Shown piece by piece: positions 12,001-18,345 of a stretch of DNA of 64,000 bases. Under the pieces are notes generated by a model. It saw only the letters and a list, made by a program, of their open reading frames with translations. It was not told where the DNA came from and ran no database searches. The translations under genes were made by a program, and so were the position numbers. Numbering within the stretch: position 1 is the stretch's first letter; the number at the start of each line of letters is the position of its first letter. This DNA is from CAZTDU01 sp964617355 (GTDB lineage Bacteria; Pseudomonadota; Gammaproteobacteria; Burkholderiales; SG8-39), in the NCBI GenBank assembly GCA_964617355.1, contig CAZTXP010000005.1, positions 29,243 through 93,242 of the forward strand. Direction: 5' to 3'.

Positions 12001-14731
12001 CGGTGAACACGATGTTGCCGGCGGCGGAACCGCCCGCGGTGGTATCGACCCGGACGTTCGCCGGCGAGGTGAGCACGTCGTCGAAGCGAACGCCGCCGGT
12101 GCTGGTGATCAGGCGGAGCTGGCCGGTCGAGGAAAGGTTCGTGACGCTCGCGGCGCCGACAACGGTGATGTTTCCGGTCTGCGAGGCGGAGCCGATCTCC
12201 AGCGTGCCGACCGAGAAGCGCGCAAGCTCGTTGCCGACGAGGCCCAGCTTCGCGGTCTCGTTCGCACCGGTTCCAAGATCGATGGCGCGAGAGTTGTCGA
12301 CGGGCCGGACGATCGCAGTTCCCGAGGTCTGGACGTTGCCGGCGCTGGTGAGGTTGATTCGGTCCGACACCAGCGTGACGGTTCCCGACTGGGACCCATT
12401 CCCGAATTGCACCGTGGACGCGCCGGCACCGACATCCGCGAGAATGCCTTGGCCGCTGGTCGTCGTCCCGGTCACCGAAATTGCACCTGCCCCCGCGAAG
12501 AACAGGACGCCGTTGCCTCCGGAAGTCGTCATCTCGATCCCGCGGGCAGAGGAACCGCTCGGCCCGTTCGCGACCACGGTCACGTTTCCGCCGTTGCTGC
12601 GCACCACCACGGCGCCGTTGCTCGTCCCCTCGAGAAGAATGCCGGCGGTGCTCGCGCCGACGCCGTTGCCGGTCAGCGCGACCGTCCCGCTGCCCGAGCT
12701 GCCGATCGTGACATTGCCGCTTGCCCAGATGCCGTAAGCGCTCGTTCCGCCAAAGTCACCGACGATCGTCACGCCGTTCGCTGCGAGGATCGAGGTGCCG
12801 TTGGCCGCGGTACCCGAGATCTCTACACCCTGCAGCCCGCCGATCGAGCCGTTGCCCTTGCCGCGGATCGAGATGCTTCCGCCAGAGCCTCCGGTCGCGA
12901 TCTCGGCGTCGGTGATCGTCACGCCCTTGCCATTGACGCCGAAACCGCCCGTCGCCGTGCTACCGGGCGTGCTGCCCCCACCGATGACGATGTTGCCGCC
13001 AGAGGACAGAAGCTTGGAGCCGCTCTGGAGGCGGACGCCACCAGTCCCGTCGCCGTCGAAATCCGAGTTCAGCGTGATGTCCAGAGCACCGTTGGTGCTG
13101 CGGATGTTGGCGCTCGACTGGATGTCGATCGAATTGTTCGCCTGCAGCGTAAACGTGGCGCCGACGCGATTGTTGGAGTAGTTGACGTCCGCGCCAGTGA
13201 GCAGCGTGATGTTGTTGCTCGCCTGCAGTGTCAGGTTTGTGTTGTTGAGGATCGCGATGATCTCGGTCGCCCCGACCGATTCGCTCGAACCGCCCTCGGT
13301 GAACGACCAGAGGCCGTCGCCGGTATCCGCGCTGAAGTTCGCGTTCAGCGTGGACCCCGCCGTGATGCTGATGTTGCCCGGGTCCAGCAGCAGCTGGCCG
13401 GTGCGGCCCAGCGGCGCCGTGGTGTCCACCATGCCGTGGAAGGCGAGCACGTCCTTGCCCGACACCTCGACGAAGCCGCCGTCGCCGCCGTGCGCGCCGC
13501 CCTTCGCCGTCACCGTGCCGTAGAAGCGCGTGTCCCCGTCGGCCCACACGATCACCTTGCCGCCGTTGCCGATGCCCGTCGCGTCCGCACGGATCGTCGC
13601 CGTGTCCGTGACGATCGTGCGCTGCGCGTTCTGCACCGCCGCGTTCTTGCCCTGGTAATCCCCGCCGATCAGGACCGTGCCGCCGCCCGCCTTGCCCGAG
13701 GCGTCCACCGTCGCCGCGTTCACCGCCACCCGGTTGCCCAGCAGCGCGATGTCCCCGCCCTTGCCCGCCTCGCCCTTGGCCTCGATCGTGCCCTGCGCGA
13801 GCAGCGTGCCGGTCTCGGCCTTGACCTCGATCGAGCCGCCCTTGGCGCCGTTGGCCTCGACCCTCGAGGTCGTGTCCAGCGTCACGTCCTTCACGCCGCG
13901 CAGCACGATGCGCCCGCCGTCCCCGACCTCGGCCCTCGAGGCCGAGACGAGCCCGCTGTTCCTGACCAGCGTGCCGTAGATGCCGATGCGCCCGGAGTTC
14001 GCGACGATCTGCCCGGCGTTCACCGCCTGGTTCTGCGGCGCGGTGAACTCCACCCGGATGTCGGGGGTCTGCGAGTTCACCAGCTCGACGGTCTTGCCCG
14101 CCGCGATGACGACCTCGCCCTTGGGGCTGGAGATCACGCCGCTGGCGCCGTTCTCGACGTTGGGCGCGATCAGGTAGACGTGCCCGCCTTCCTGCGTGCG
14201 GATGGTGCCAAGGTTGGTGATCTTGCCTTCCAGCCCCGAGCCGTTGAACGCGTTCTTGCCCGAGAGGAAGTCCGCGTTCGAGAGGTTGAGCGTGGACGCG
14301 GCGAAGCCCGCGACGTCGATCACCGCGCCCTTGCCGAACACCATCCCGTTGGGGTTGACCAGGTACACGCGCCCGTTCGACAGCAGCTGGCCGAGGATCT
14401 GGGTCGGGTCCTGCCCCACCACGCGGTTCAACACCGCGCTCGAGGCGTTCTGCTGGATGAAGCGCGTGATCTCGTCCTGCGAGATCGAGAACTGCTGCCA
14501 GTTGATGATCGTGCCGGGCGCGTTGGTGATCGTCAGCGTCTTGCCGTTGACCACGAACGTCGCGCTGCCCGCAGCAACCGATCCGCCCTGGGGGTTGGCG
14601 AATGCGGTCGCGGCAAAGGCGGAGCCGATCGCCGCCGCGAGGACCTTGAGCCTGACGTCGCGGGCGCGTTGCGCCTCGCGATCCCTGCGTCGCGTACGCG
14701 ACGCGAATGCCTCGGCGGTAAGTCGGCTCAT
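1..14731 (-). CDS. Giant two-partner-secretion exoprotein (filamentous haemagglutinin-like TpsA), 3' end beyond window
   Basis: The frame from ATG 14731 stays open to the window edge, giving at least 4910 codons. The N-terminus has a long basic n-region and a hydrophobic stretch (about residues 28-45) ending AFA, then NPQGG, which is an extended signal peptide typical of TpsA proteins. A TPS secretion domain follows, with the conserved NPNG motif at residues 126-129 inside VYLVNPNGMVFGKGA. The remainder is Gly/Ala/Asn/Thr/Ser/Val-rich, almost free of Cys, and made of short beta-strand repeats expected to fold as a right-handed beta-helix. It should be exported by the Sec machinery and then by TpsB encoded just upstream, to act as a surface adhesin or large exoprotein. 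Its binding target and C-terminus cannot be seen. A good ribosome site (GGAG, nine bases before ATG) supports the start. The family call is firm; adhesion is inferred. Confidence 0.9.
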   Translation of the reverse strand, partial: MSRLTAEAFASRTRRRDREAQRARDVRLKVLAAAIGSAFAATAFANPQGGSVAAGSATFVVNGKTLTITNAPGTIINWQQFSISQDEITRFIQQNASSAVLNRVVGQDPTQILGQLLSNGRVYLVNPNGMVFGKGAVIDVAGFAASTLNLSNADFLSGKNAFNGSGLEGKITNLGTIRTQEGGHVYLIAPNVENGASGVISSPKGEVVIAAGKTVELVNSQTPDIRVEFTAPQNQAVNAGQIVANSGRIGIYGTLVRNSGLVSASRAEVGDGGRIVLRGVKDVTLDTTSRVEANGAKGGSIEVKAETGTLLAQGTIEAKGEAGKGGDIALLGNRVAVNAATVDASGKAGGGTVLIGGDYQGKNAAVQNAQRTIVTDTATIRADATGIGNGGKVIVWADGDTRFYGTVTAKGGAHGGDGGFVEVSGKDVLAFHGMVDTTAPLGRTGQLLLDPGNISITAGSTLNANFSADTGDGLWSFTEGGSSESVGATEIIAILNNTNLTLQASNNITLLTGADVNYSNNRVGATFTLQANNSIDIQSSANIRSTNGALDITLNSDFDGDGTGGVRLQSGSKLLSSGGNIVIGGGSTPGSTATGGFGVNGKGVTITDAEIATGGSGGSISIRGKGNGSIGGLQGVEISGTAANGTSILAANGVTIVGDFGGTSAYGIWASGNVTIGSSGSGTVALTGNGVGASTAGILLEGTSNGAVVVRSNGGNVTVVANGPSGSSARGIEMTTSGGNGVLFFAGAGAISVTGTTTSGQGILADVGAGASTVQFGNGSQSGTVTLVSDRINLTSAGNVQTSGTAIVRPVDNSRAIDLGTGANETAKLGLVGNELARFSVGTLEIGSASQTGNITVVGAASVTNLSSTGQLRLITSTGGVRFDDVLTSPANVRVDTTAGGSAAGNIVFTGTGAINASGKDVILVTRDSAGGPSGYVDVTSGSATNVIAGSLNINTGSGIGNTQTLKTQVSTLQALVNLDQANTAIKVDITNNGSVSVKFLENRGTGDLNFTVTNGNFTLSDGQVRSKSTSRVTASGDILIDSPTQLNPAFAEPVGNGATPTVILNAGGKIDVLQSASGNTTTTIRATNANLVAGTGIGATNAVRTEVGTLTFNNTTSGTVNISEADALTLNGSAFAGGVTLETRGSSSDLTISGDNRYTGAGAATATFKSAQNILMSGGANIRSTGGALNVTLNSDTDANGGGVKIGDGATVAQVLTQGGNILVGGGANASANAIGTSSTTQTGVLIDKGNLAAGGGNVTLRGQGGTSAGGSNNGVHAKGNSSITASGNVSIVGAGGSGGATGSNDGIIIEGASIVTTGTGAIDLDGTGGASGNSNIGTYIFSGANLQSVDGRIQIKGTGGGSGVDAVGISTGSATIRATGTGNVSLAGNGAAGGTNTNFGIHLVGTTASVASGELTVTAVGGGSGATNDGLRLENGSVLEAVGSGNVTVDATAGAGGVGINSIALGANRIGNASTNGTVTLKADSATIDSNIVVASGGTVIVRPRTASRGVQLGAGALDATTLGLNSAELAIFSTPNLLVGGGTQAGDISVVGASSFANVGAGGTLTLQTLGSANIGAALSSAGNITVTAANGIAFTQTTGTGITAGAGKNVTLTAANGAISSAASTTTDVSNGTGVVTMSANQGIGAVGSAIILDAGSVSATNNGTATSGAIAISNANSLTLGSTAQITNNASGGAVDVAVTGTSADLTIGTPASANGTTVGTTNGNVTLSAGRDIVFAQGAGNVGVNAGTAAVTLTAGTANATGGVVGQVALAQDVRAGNLAVTANSIAGAIGRTAALQSNVSLASGTAITLSAGGNIALREQGAVPLANLGLTTGGNTSVIFVRSNTGPITLPSSNFGLATANVMLLADAGSIVAGTGNIVAANVMMHANGGSAGVGTSASPILIEAGTVRGSAGTGGFYVTDQNAVTVANTTTAGNISVTTLGAGNDLTINGDVDYTGAGGHAATFTSANAFVMAAGANVRASGGNAWNISVLADNVTLASDARLQAPGAGTITLRPVTSTHLIQLGTGATDNGTTLGLSDVELSRIFANNVVIGSGTHAGNLTVIGAANFANVGASGTLTLQSLGSANIANTLTTAGNVVVNAANGIAFNQTGTGISAGAGLTANLSAANGAITSTGSTGTDVSTGGATGTVILAANQGIGSTGNAVQLQSGNVTATNSGTSPSGDIVITNATAIALGTSGVVTNAASGGNIDVTATTGNVTVGNTVSTTGGGAIQLTATAGNIAFATANGTTGLSTTGNVTLNATAGRIVGNANGNASTTDVSATRLTINSQSGIGAANALRTASVANLTINNTGSGNVSLVNSGAALNLDSTTVGSGNLSITNSTHITQTGNIVMGTGSTAAFNAGAAGDVTLGNASNNFATVAVALANNATVTDADAVILGTSNVRADLSVNASNDGSNTDTITQAANSTLEVAGIATFTVAPNAKTGKVRLASNQAISVGTSNVGGDLTLTALNGNVTFALAGADVVVRRNVNITAANGAVDLNNGNRYVGGNASYEGATNGTIILDSNTDIDALNLGNSGTVTIVLKGTDGSATGGVNNNTNFAVNLNSSVNKFNTVKFSTGNSTAVGPAGGVFNLTQNAAIDIGTRKLVITDNGGNGGARGNATLNVPSKFGELSFNAGTLLATSNGTLTVGNITTNVNANTSTGDMTLVGGNIVLASTKTVTVAGAANLQATGNVTMGGGANTVNFGSLRFSGSTVSINENSSIVLAGSSNAATLTLTSVGGTITDGGTASLDVTGNASFVTSGANTITLGGGSGTVNFGNLSFSGTNVTITENSSMSLFGASAATGTLSLASSGAMTQAAGNLTVAGTTTLAAGAANDIVLGAATNNFGGAVSVTSGNSVTLRDLDSIDLGASTVSANLSVVAGGSITQSGILSVADTATFNASTAAGNVVTLANANNNFGTVAIAQGREVTIRDNNGVVLGNSTVTGNFSVTAAGDITQSGNVVVATAGATANFQAGSANVNVGSQAGNDFNTIVASGADVTLRDMNALALGNVAATGNLSVTSGGALTQAAGANVVNNGGSSVATFNAGSGTGGGGIDLSANSNDFTEVRVALSNGSLHLKDGSGALTFNGAVLKGQTQVEVEGNDLTLAGDVNYSGASSATGMFMAKRNIFMSNGANVRSTGGAFSITLNSDTGGSGGAVQVGGGGATALVQSAGGNIVIGGGSNAAATAATATVGTGNVGVFLNAANVQAGAGTITIRGNQGAGLTGGSGVTVSAGSDVSASGNIVVIANARGTGSGMVVSGNIAGTGAGIVQVDVTADQNNGLVVDAGRILGSGGNLAITGNASSEGVRMVNAGNIASTGAGHVTVSGVGNVIAAGGGHGIHIVDGRIGTEGAGNVTISGLTSHASQTGVIVDGSSAGAALFAASGTLQVTGNGGTNGLSSAANLSTTTGNMVLQGTGSSFGVVLSGVANSGGSLQINADSVSLGTGTIQANATAGSTITIRPLTADRAIQVGGSATDTGALGIDGTEVTRLFSNIVVIGGGSSNGSLSIVGGANFSGTSTGGTLTLQTSANTVTIGGNIVASGNVSVVGPNGISFTQSGTTGITTGAGKTANLVASAGAITSAAGNTDVDIATGGGTVLLSAKDGIGTLANPIVLSAASVTANNTTSGDVSLVNDRTLNLGASGLVTNSASGGNIQVVVSGTGNDIVVGNTVTAGGSIFLNAANAVVFNQGAANGVVAGANVTLTSGAQILDQSAGNDVVAARLTVTAAGGIGDGNALDTAGVANLAVTNSTGGNVLITNNAGLNIDAASVTGNFRLTTSGAITDTGNVVVSGNANFQVGAGAITLDAAGNNFGTLTFAGQAVTILENSATALTGTSTAQSLDLRSTGALTNDASTNLTVTNNANFSATSIALGNVGGDSFNFGTLTFNSAGAVRVEEDSATALAAASTASSLILASTGDITDNAGATLAVTGLANFVVPAGGNVILDNTASHNLGSLTIGQGANAVVYETNGFDIAGTGISLTGSLTLSSGGLVTQNAAVAVPNLQLLGASGNFQLTGTTNNVATIATNTGTVAFTDNAALTVGTITGNAGIVNTGSTTLRTLGANTLTVSQAIASAGGVTFTNGGQLNLNADVTGNSGIVQNGGGTVAIAGPRTLTTAGGAVSFNTAVTLSGGAQDTTINTTGAGATGGGNVTFTSTVAATTANTERLVVNAGTGGDITFNQAVGSSGTPLGNLTITNARHVTFTGTTDASRVLQSAGTGNTTITGNMTALGNGIDITTDRISIAGALNTGTKDLRLNAVNGVTQTGGFITSNQVLLISSGSGSFTLLQANNNVSTRIAANLGGGALSFLNGGAITVGDVTIGSSSASGITTNGGAVTLRSTNGGIVLSSALNAGSGNVVMNANGTITGSALVTGGTLTMGNLGTTTAIGPINTAVSGINATASNGAIQITNTSSAVSLVAAATNGLVNVSTSGSLSTSGAVTSSNANVTLASGTGGAGGMTISHNVTGPTGIALTVQANDAFLTHNGGTISTTNAAIDLVADEMNLASTINSGSANTSLRPFNTGDLIQLVGGAASGSNGTANALELSSSELDTVSTTGILTLGSATHAGQIQVTGSTSASTPRTLWLRNAAGGIDVGNQLSFTGASNNLALTTTGAVTRSGAGALNSSTLTVSSGTGADFAVNNANTSLVLTNSSGAVSILGKASNDLFISSLAQNGTGALTVTMEDGSITTGTTQLTSAGGTVEFVANATGGTNRNITFGTGGLSAAGAITVRSADNVNVNGRVQTSSGNVIVFAGSAPGMSHSGALASPASESVADTVGAISINAPITTSSGSVILYSTGSVVQPAGTGTAAGVQGTGTLIVRTYNDGDQQAAINMQNTHATLGNSNPDIILETRKYSDTSAPSEPSGDYAASDIDYKSITGL
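935..12325 (-). repeat. Five dispersed copies of a ~190-bp module in tpsA
   Basis: Five copies lie at about 12125-12325, 10045-10235, 8495-8690, 4125-4305 and 935-1120. Each reads like IxxRPxxxxRxIxLG, then a TDxxxLGL-like piece, an acidic EL, and GxxTxAGxIxVxGAxSFxN. The first four are followed by related sequence containing NGIxFTQTGTGI. They divide the exoprotein into large super-repeats. Copy number and boundaries were judged by eye from the translation. Confidence 0.65.
5025..13126 (-). repeat. Three dispersed copies of a ~260-bp glycine-rich module in tpsA
   Basis: Copies near 12860-13126, 10940-11195 and 5025-5275 share ANxRSTxGAxxxTLNSD, then a Gly-rich stretch, then GGNIxxGGGS and xTxRGxG. 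A degenerate start (NVRASGG) lies near 8750. The module precedes the larger five-copy module, so the exoprotein seems to be assembled from ordered blocks rather than one simple repeat. Confidence 0.6.
5640..6550 (-). repeat. Tandem ~213-bp units inside tpsA
   Basis: Five units follow one another with spacings of about 213, 208, 217 and 220 bases (about 71 residues each). Each carries a strand like VTLRD or VTITE, then a segment like ALALGN or SMSLFGA, then NLSVTAGGxITQ. Anchors lie near 5647-5688, 5860-5901, 6068-6111, 6285-6327 and 6505-6547. Diverged relatives lie near 2945-3210 and 7495-7540. These look like rungs of the predicted beta-helix that multiplied by duplication. Confidence 0.7.
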
Positions 14732-14749
14732 GTCCCCTGAACTCCTTCG

Positions 14750-14811
14750 ATTCGCGAGTGGATCGCCGCGCACGAACCCCCTTCGCGCGCGGACTTTTCC
14801 ACTCCGCGAAT
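14750..14811 (-). promoter_or_regulatory. Leader hairpin just upstream of the tpsA ribosome site
   Basis: The arms at 14750-14762 and 14798-14811 are complementary over 13 bases with one bulge, around a loop of about 35 bases. The inner end lies a few bases from the tpsA ribosome site. A TATGAT hexamer on the minus strand (14810-14815) could be a -10 for a tpsA-specific transcript. The hairpin could affect translation of tpsA or transcription from tpsB. Function is inferred. Confidence 0.35.
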
Positions 14812-14963
14812 CATACCGGCACGGGATGCCGTTGGCGAGATCCAGGTCCTTGATTTGCCGTGAAAAACTGCACAAACTGGCAAAGCCGATGTCGGGTGCG
14901 CCCGACAGCCCGCGCCAGGGTCCTGATTTCGATGCGAATTGCGCGGCCGCGAGGGCTGCGGGA

Positions 14964-16643
14964 TCAGTAGATGTACGACCCGCTGAAGGTCAGCCGGCCG
15001 TCGTTGCGGCCCTGGCTGCCGCCCGCGTCGCGCACGATGCCGTAGTCGGTGCGGAAGACGATGTTGTTGTTCAGGGAGAAGCGCAGCCCCGCACCGATGC
15101 TCGCGATGGCCTGACCATGCAGTTCCGCCGCGCTCGGGCGGTTGCGCTTCACCCGGCCCCAGTCGTAGAAGAAGACCGCGCGCAGCCGCGCGCCGGCGAG
15201 CGTCGTCCATTTGCCGAAATCGGGCGTATAGAGTTCCATCGTGCCGCGATGCCCGGCGTCGCTGATCACCTCGCGCTCGAGGAACCCGCGCACCGAATCC
15301 ACGCCGCCGACCCCGAACTGCTCGCCGGGCACGAGCATGTCGCGCGACGCCTGGCCATTCATGCCGAAGCGCGCCTGCCATTCGTCGCCGATCGACAGGT
15401 TGTGGTTGAACGCCCAGCGCACGACCTGGAAATTGGCGCGCGCGCACTCGAAATGCCCGCTGCCCGCGATCGTGACCTGCCGGGTCTGGCAGAACTCGGT
15501 GCCGCGACCGTCCTTCCCGCCCGGGATGTTCTTCGAGAGCCCGATGGAGAACGACGACTCGCTGTCCTGGCGCCGGATCGAACCGGAATACTGCACCGTG
15601 ATCGGATGGACGTTCAGGTCGGGGATGACTTGCACCGTGCTGCCGGCCGGGCGAATGCCCTTGTTGTTGTAGCCGCGGAAGTCGTAGGCGAACGACAGGC
15701 GGTGTTCGTAGTCGTCGATGCGATCGAGGTTCTTCGTGTAGCGGGCGCCGGCCACGCTGCCCACGCCGGTGATCGCGAATCCCGCGACCTGGCCGACGCT
15801 GACGTTCGACCAGGCCCAGGTGAGATCGAGGGTGTCCCCGCTGCGATAGAGCGGCACCCGGTAGCTCGCACCGAAGATCTGCGCGTCCTTGCTGGGCCAG
15901 ATGGACAGGTCGTTCTTGTCGTACTGCTTGTCGACGTCGCGATAGAACGCGGAGATGAACTGGAACGTCAGGACGTGATCGAGACCCCACATGTTCGAGT
16001 TCTGGAAACCGAGGCCGGTACGAAGGCGCCCCGTCTTCTGCGAACCGCTGGTGTCGACCGTGACGGACCCCTTGATCGGGTCCTCGTCGACGACGCGCGC
16101 CACGGCGTCCACCGTCGCCTCCTCCTGGCCGCTGCGCAGGAGCACCGTGGTCTGCTTGGACGGCGACTCGTTCGCGATGCGAAGGTTGCGCGCGATCGCG
16201 TTGATGTTCGGCGCTTCGCCGCTCTGCAGGGCGGGCAGGCTGGTGCGGATGTTGGCTTCGTCGAAGAACTTGTTGCCCTCGACGATCACGCGGCCGAGCT
16301 TCGCCTCGATCACCTGGAAGCGGATCTCGCCCTTCTCGAGTTCCTGTTCCGGGAGGACGATCTGCACGGCGCTGTAGCCGAGCCGCGAGTAGACCTTCTC
16401 GACGGTCTCGAGCGCCTTCTGCACGTCGCCGAACGTGCGCCCCTTGCCGACGAACGAAGCGGTCTCGGACTCGAGCTGCTCGCGCGGCACGAGCTTCGCG
16501 CCGTCGAACACGAAGCGCCGGATCTCGAAGCGCGGCTCGTCGGCGGCCGGCTTGGGCGGCGCCGATTGGGCGCACGCGCCCCCGACCCCCAGCAATCCGG
16601 CGGCCAACGCAATCGACGCGAAGATGGCGCGACTAAACCTCAC
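14964..16643 (-). CDS. TpsB outer-membrane transporter (ShlB/FhaC/HecB family) of the two-partner secretion system
   Basis: The 559-residue protein is the usual TpsB size. A signal peptide (residues 1-25, ending ACA) precedes two POTRA domains (about 38-115 and 116-190) and a C-terminal 16-strand barrel. The conserved VRGF tetrad of the inward-folded loop is at about residues 451-454 (DSVRGFLERE). The chain ends in an aromatic residue, as barrel proteins recognised by the BAM complex do. It should recognise the N-terminal domain of the exoprotein encoded 232 bases downstream and carry it across the outer membrane. Gene order is tpsB then tpsA. The gene is divergent from trxB across a relatively AT-rich gap of 167 bases, which probably holds the locus promoter. 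Confidence 0.93.
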   Translation of the reverse strand: MRFSRAIFASIALAAGLLGVGGACAQSAPPKPAADEPRFEIRRFVFDGAKLVPREQLESETASFVGKGRTFGDVQKALETVEKVYSRLGYSAVQIVLPEQELEKGEIRFQVIEAKLGRVIVEGNKFFDEANIRTSLPALQSGEAPNINAIARNLRIANESPSKQTTVLLRSGQEEATVDAVARVVDEDPIKGSVTVDTSGSQKTGRLRTGLGFQNSNMWGLDHVLTFQFISAFYRDVDKQYDKNDLSIWPSKDAQIFGASYRVPLYRSGDTLDLTWAWSNVSVGQVAGFAITGVGSVAGARYTKNLDRIDDYEHRLSFAYDFRGYNNKGIRPAGSTVQVIPDLNVHPITVQYSGSIRRQDSESSFSIGLSKNIPGGKDGRGTEFCQTRQVTIAGSGHFECARANFQVVRWAFNHNLSIGDEWQARFGMNGQASRDMLVPGEQFGVGGVDSVRGFLEREVISDAGHRGTMELYTPDFGKWTTLAGARLRAVFFYDWGRVKRNRPSAAELHGQAIASIGAGLRFSLNNNIVFRTDYGIVRDAGGSQGRNDGRLTFSGSYIY

Positions 16644-16767
16644 GAAGCTCCCCGGCCCGGCATGCGCGGACCCACGAACCGCATTTCGACAGGAAAATCA
16701 GATTAAATCAATGTCTTAGCGGTTGCTATTACAGCGAATTCAAGCTTCTGTTGCCGCTTCGCAACAG

Positions 16768-16773
16768 TATAAT
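16768..16773 (+). promoter_or_regulatory. -10 element (TATAAT) of trxB
   Basis: A consensus TATAAT lies 37 bases before the trxB ATG. No convincing -35 was found at 16-18 bases, so the assignment rests on the -10 alone. Confidence 0.45.
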
Positions 16774-16810
16774 CCCGTGACGCAATTCACGAAGTATAGC
16801 GAACCCCCCA

Positions 16811-17764
16811 ATGACCGCTCGCCACGCCCGCCTCCTCATCCTCGGATCCGGCCCCGCCGGCTACACCGCCGCGGTCTACGCCGCCCGCGCCAACCTGAAG
16901 CCGCTGCTGGTCACCGGACTCGCGCAGGGCGGCCAACTGATGACGACCACGGATGTCGACAACTGGCCCGCCGACGCCATGGGGGTGCAAGGTCCGGAAC
17001 TGATGGAACGGTTCCAGAAGCACGCCGAGCGCTTCGAGACCGAGATCGTCTTCGACCACATCCATACCGCGAAGCTCGGCGAGCGCCCGCTGCGCCTGGA
17101 AGGCGATGCCGGCGCCTACACCTGCGACGCGCTGATCATCGCGACCGGCGCGTCGGCGAAGTACCTCGGGCTGCCCTCCGAGGAAAAGTTCAAGGGACAG
17201 GGCGTGTCGGCCTGCGCCACATGCGACGGCTTCTTCTACAAGGGCCAGGACGTGGCTGTCATCGGCGGCGGCAATACCGCGGTCGAGGAAGCGCTCTACC
17301 TGTCGAACATCGCCAGGAGCGTCACGGTCGTGCATCGCCGCGAGCGTTTCCGCGCCGAGAAGATCATGATCGACAAGCTGATGAAGAAAGCGCGAGACGG
17401 CAACGTCACCATCGAGTGGGACCACGTTCTCGACGAGGTGCTGGGCGACAAGACCGGCGTCACCGGCATCCGCGTCAAGCACGCGAAGACCGGCGCCGCC
17501 CGCGACCTCGCGCTGAAGGGCCTCTTCGTCGCCATCGGGCATTCGCCGAACACGCAGCTCTTCGAGGGCCAGCTTGACATGAAGAACGGCTACCTCGTCA
17601 CGCGCGGGGGCGGAGAAGGCAACGCGACCGCCACCAGCATCCCCGGCGTGTTCGCCGCCGGCGACGTGCAGGACCACGTGTACCGGCAGGCCGTGACCAG
17701 CGCGGCGACCGGCTGCATGGCCGCGCTGGACGCCGAGCGCTATCTGGAATCCTTGGGCGCGTGA
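16811..17764 (+). CDS. trxB: Thioredoxin-disulfide reductase
   Basis: This 317-residue flavoenzyme transfers electrons from NADPH through FAD and a redox disulfide to thioredoxin in the cytoplasm. The FAD-binding GSGPAG is at residues 12-17, the active-site CATC at 135-138 (followed by DG), the NADPH-binding GGGNTA begins at about 152, and the C-terminal FAD motif GVFAAGD lies near residue 280. Length matches bacterial TrxB. The next gene begins with a GTG that overlaps this stop by four bases, so the two are probably translated together. Confidence 0.97.
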   Translation: MTARHARLLILGSGPAGYTAAVYAARANLKPLLVTGLAQGGQLMTTTDVDNWPADAMGVQGPELMERFQKHAERFETEIVFDHIHTAKLGERPLRLEGDAGAYTCDALIIATGASAKYLGLPSEEKFKGQGVSACATCDGFFYKGQDVAVIGGGNTAVEEALYLSNIARSVTVVHRRERFRAEKIMIDKLMKKARDGNVTIEWDHVLDEVLGDKTGVTGIRVKHAKTGAARDLALKGLFVAIGHSPNTQLFEGQLDMKNGYLVTRGGGEGNATATSIPGVFAAGDVQDHVYRQAVTSAATGCMAALDAERYLESLGA

Positions 17765-18282
17765 ACGACGAGTTCCGCAAGGCGGTGGCAGGGGTCACCC
17801 CGATCGCGGAACGCGCGCGCGTCGAGCGCAAGCCCCCGCCGCCGCCTCCGGTTGCGCGCCAGCGCTTGCTGGATGACGAACAGGTGCTGACGGAGAGCGT
17901 GTCCGCGCCGCTCAGCGTGGACGACGCCATCGGCACCGGCGAGGAACTCGCCTACCTGCGGGAAGGGCAATCCCCCCAGGTGCTTCGCCGCTTGCGGCGC
18001 GGCCACTGGGTCGTCCAGGGCAATCTCGACCTCCACGGCATGAACCGCGTCGAGGCCGCACAACACGTCCCGGAGTTTCTCGCCCACAGCCTGCGCCATG
18101 GGCACCGCTGCATCCGCATCGTCCACGGCAGGGGACTGGGATCGAAGAATCGCGAACCGGTGCTCAAGCCGCTCCTCGCCCGCTGGCTTTCCCGCCGCGA
18201 CGAAGTCCTCGCCTACTGCCAGGCCCCCCTCGCCCACGGCGGCAGCGGCGCCACTCTCGTCCTTCTCCGCGCGAGCCGCTGA
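17761..18282 (+). CDS. Smr-domain protein (MutS2 C-terminal type, possible nuclease)
   Basis: The 173-residue protein has a charged, proline-rich N-terminal half (PPPPPP near residues 25-30) and a C-terminal Smr domain from about residue 90. The hallmark LDLHG (about 94-98) and HGRGLGS (about 122-128) motifs are present. Stand-alone Smr proteins of this layout (YdaL/SmrA/SmrB-like) are thought to be nucleases acting on DNA or on mRNA at stalled ribosomes; which applies here cannot be told. The GTG start overlaps the trxB stop as GTGA. Confidence 0.88.
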   Translation: MNDEFRKAVAGVTPIAERARVERKPPPPPPVARQRLLDDEQVLTESVSAPLSVDDAIGTGEELAYLREGQSPQVLRRLRRGHWVVQGNLDLHGMNRVEAAQHVPEFLAHSLRHGHRCIRIVHGRGLGSKNREPVLKPLLARWLSRRDEVLAYCQAPLAHGGSGATLVLLRASR

Positions 18283-18324
18283 ATCAGCCCGCGGCAGCGC
18301 GGCCGCAGGCCGCTGAGGGGGCTG

Positions 18325-18344
18325 CCGGGGGACACCTCCCCCGG
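18325..18344. terminator. GC-rich hairpin between smr and glnB
   Basis: A perfect 7-bp stem (18325-18331 with 18338-18344) encloses a 6-base loop, between the convergent stops of the Smr gene and glnB. There is no T-tract on either side, so it is at best a weak or Rho-assisted terminator. Confidence 0.35.
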
Positions 18345-18345
18345 C

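Noticed and set aside
935..12325. Regular repeats in the adhesin gene as a possible CRISPR or satellite array
   Set aside because: The repeats are coding, diverged at DNA level and of protein-module length, with no short identical repeats and unique spacers.
16751..16756. TTGCCG as the -35 of trxB
   Set aside because: The spacing to TATAAT is only 11 bases, too short for sigma-70.
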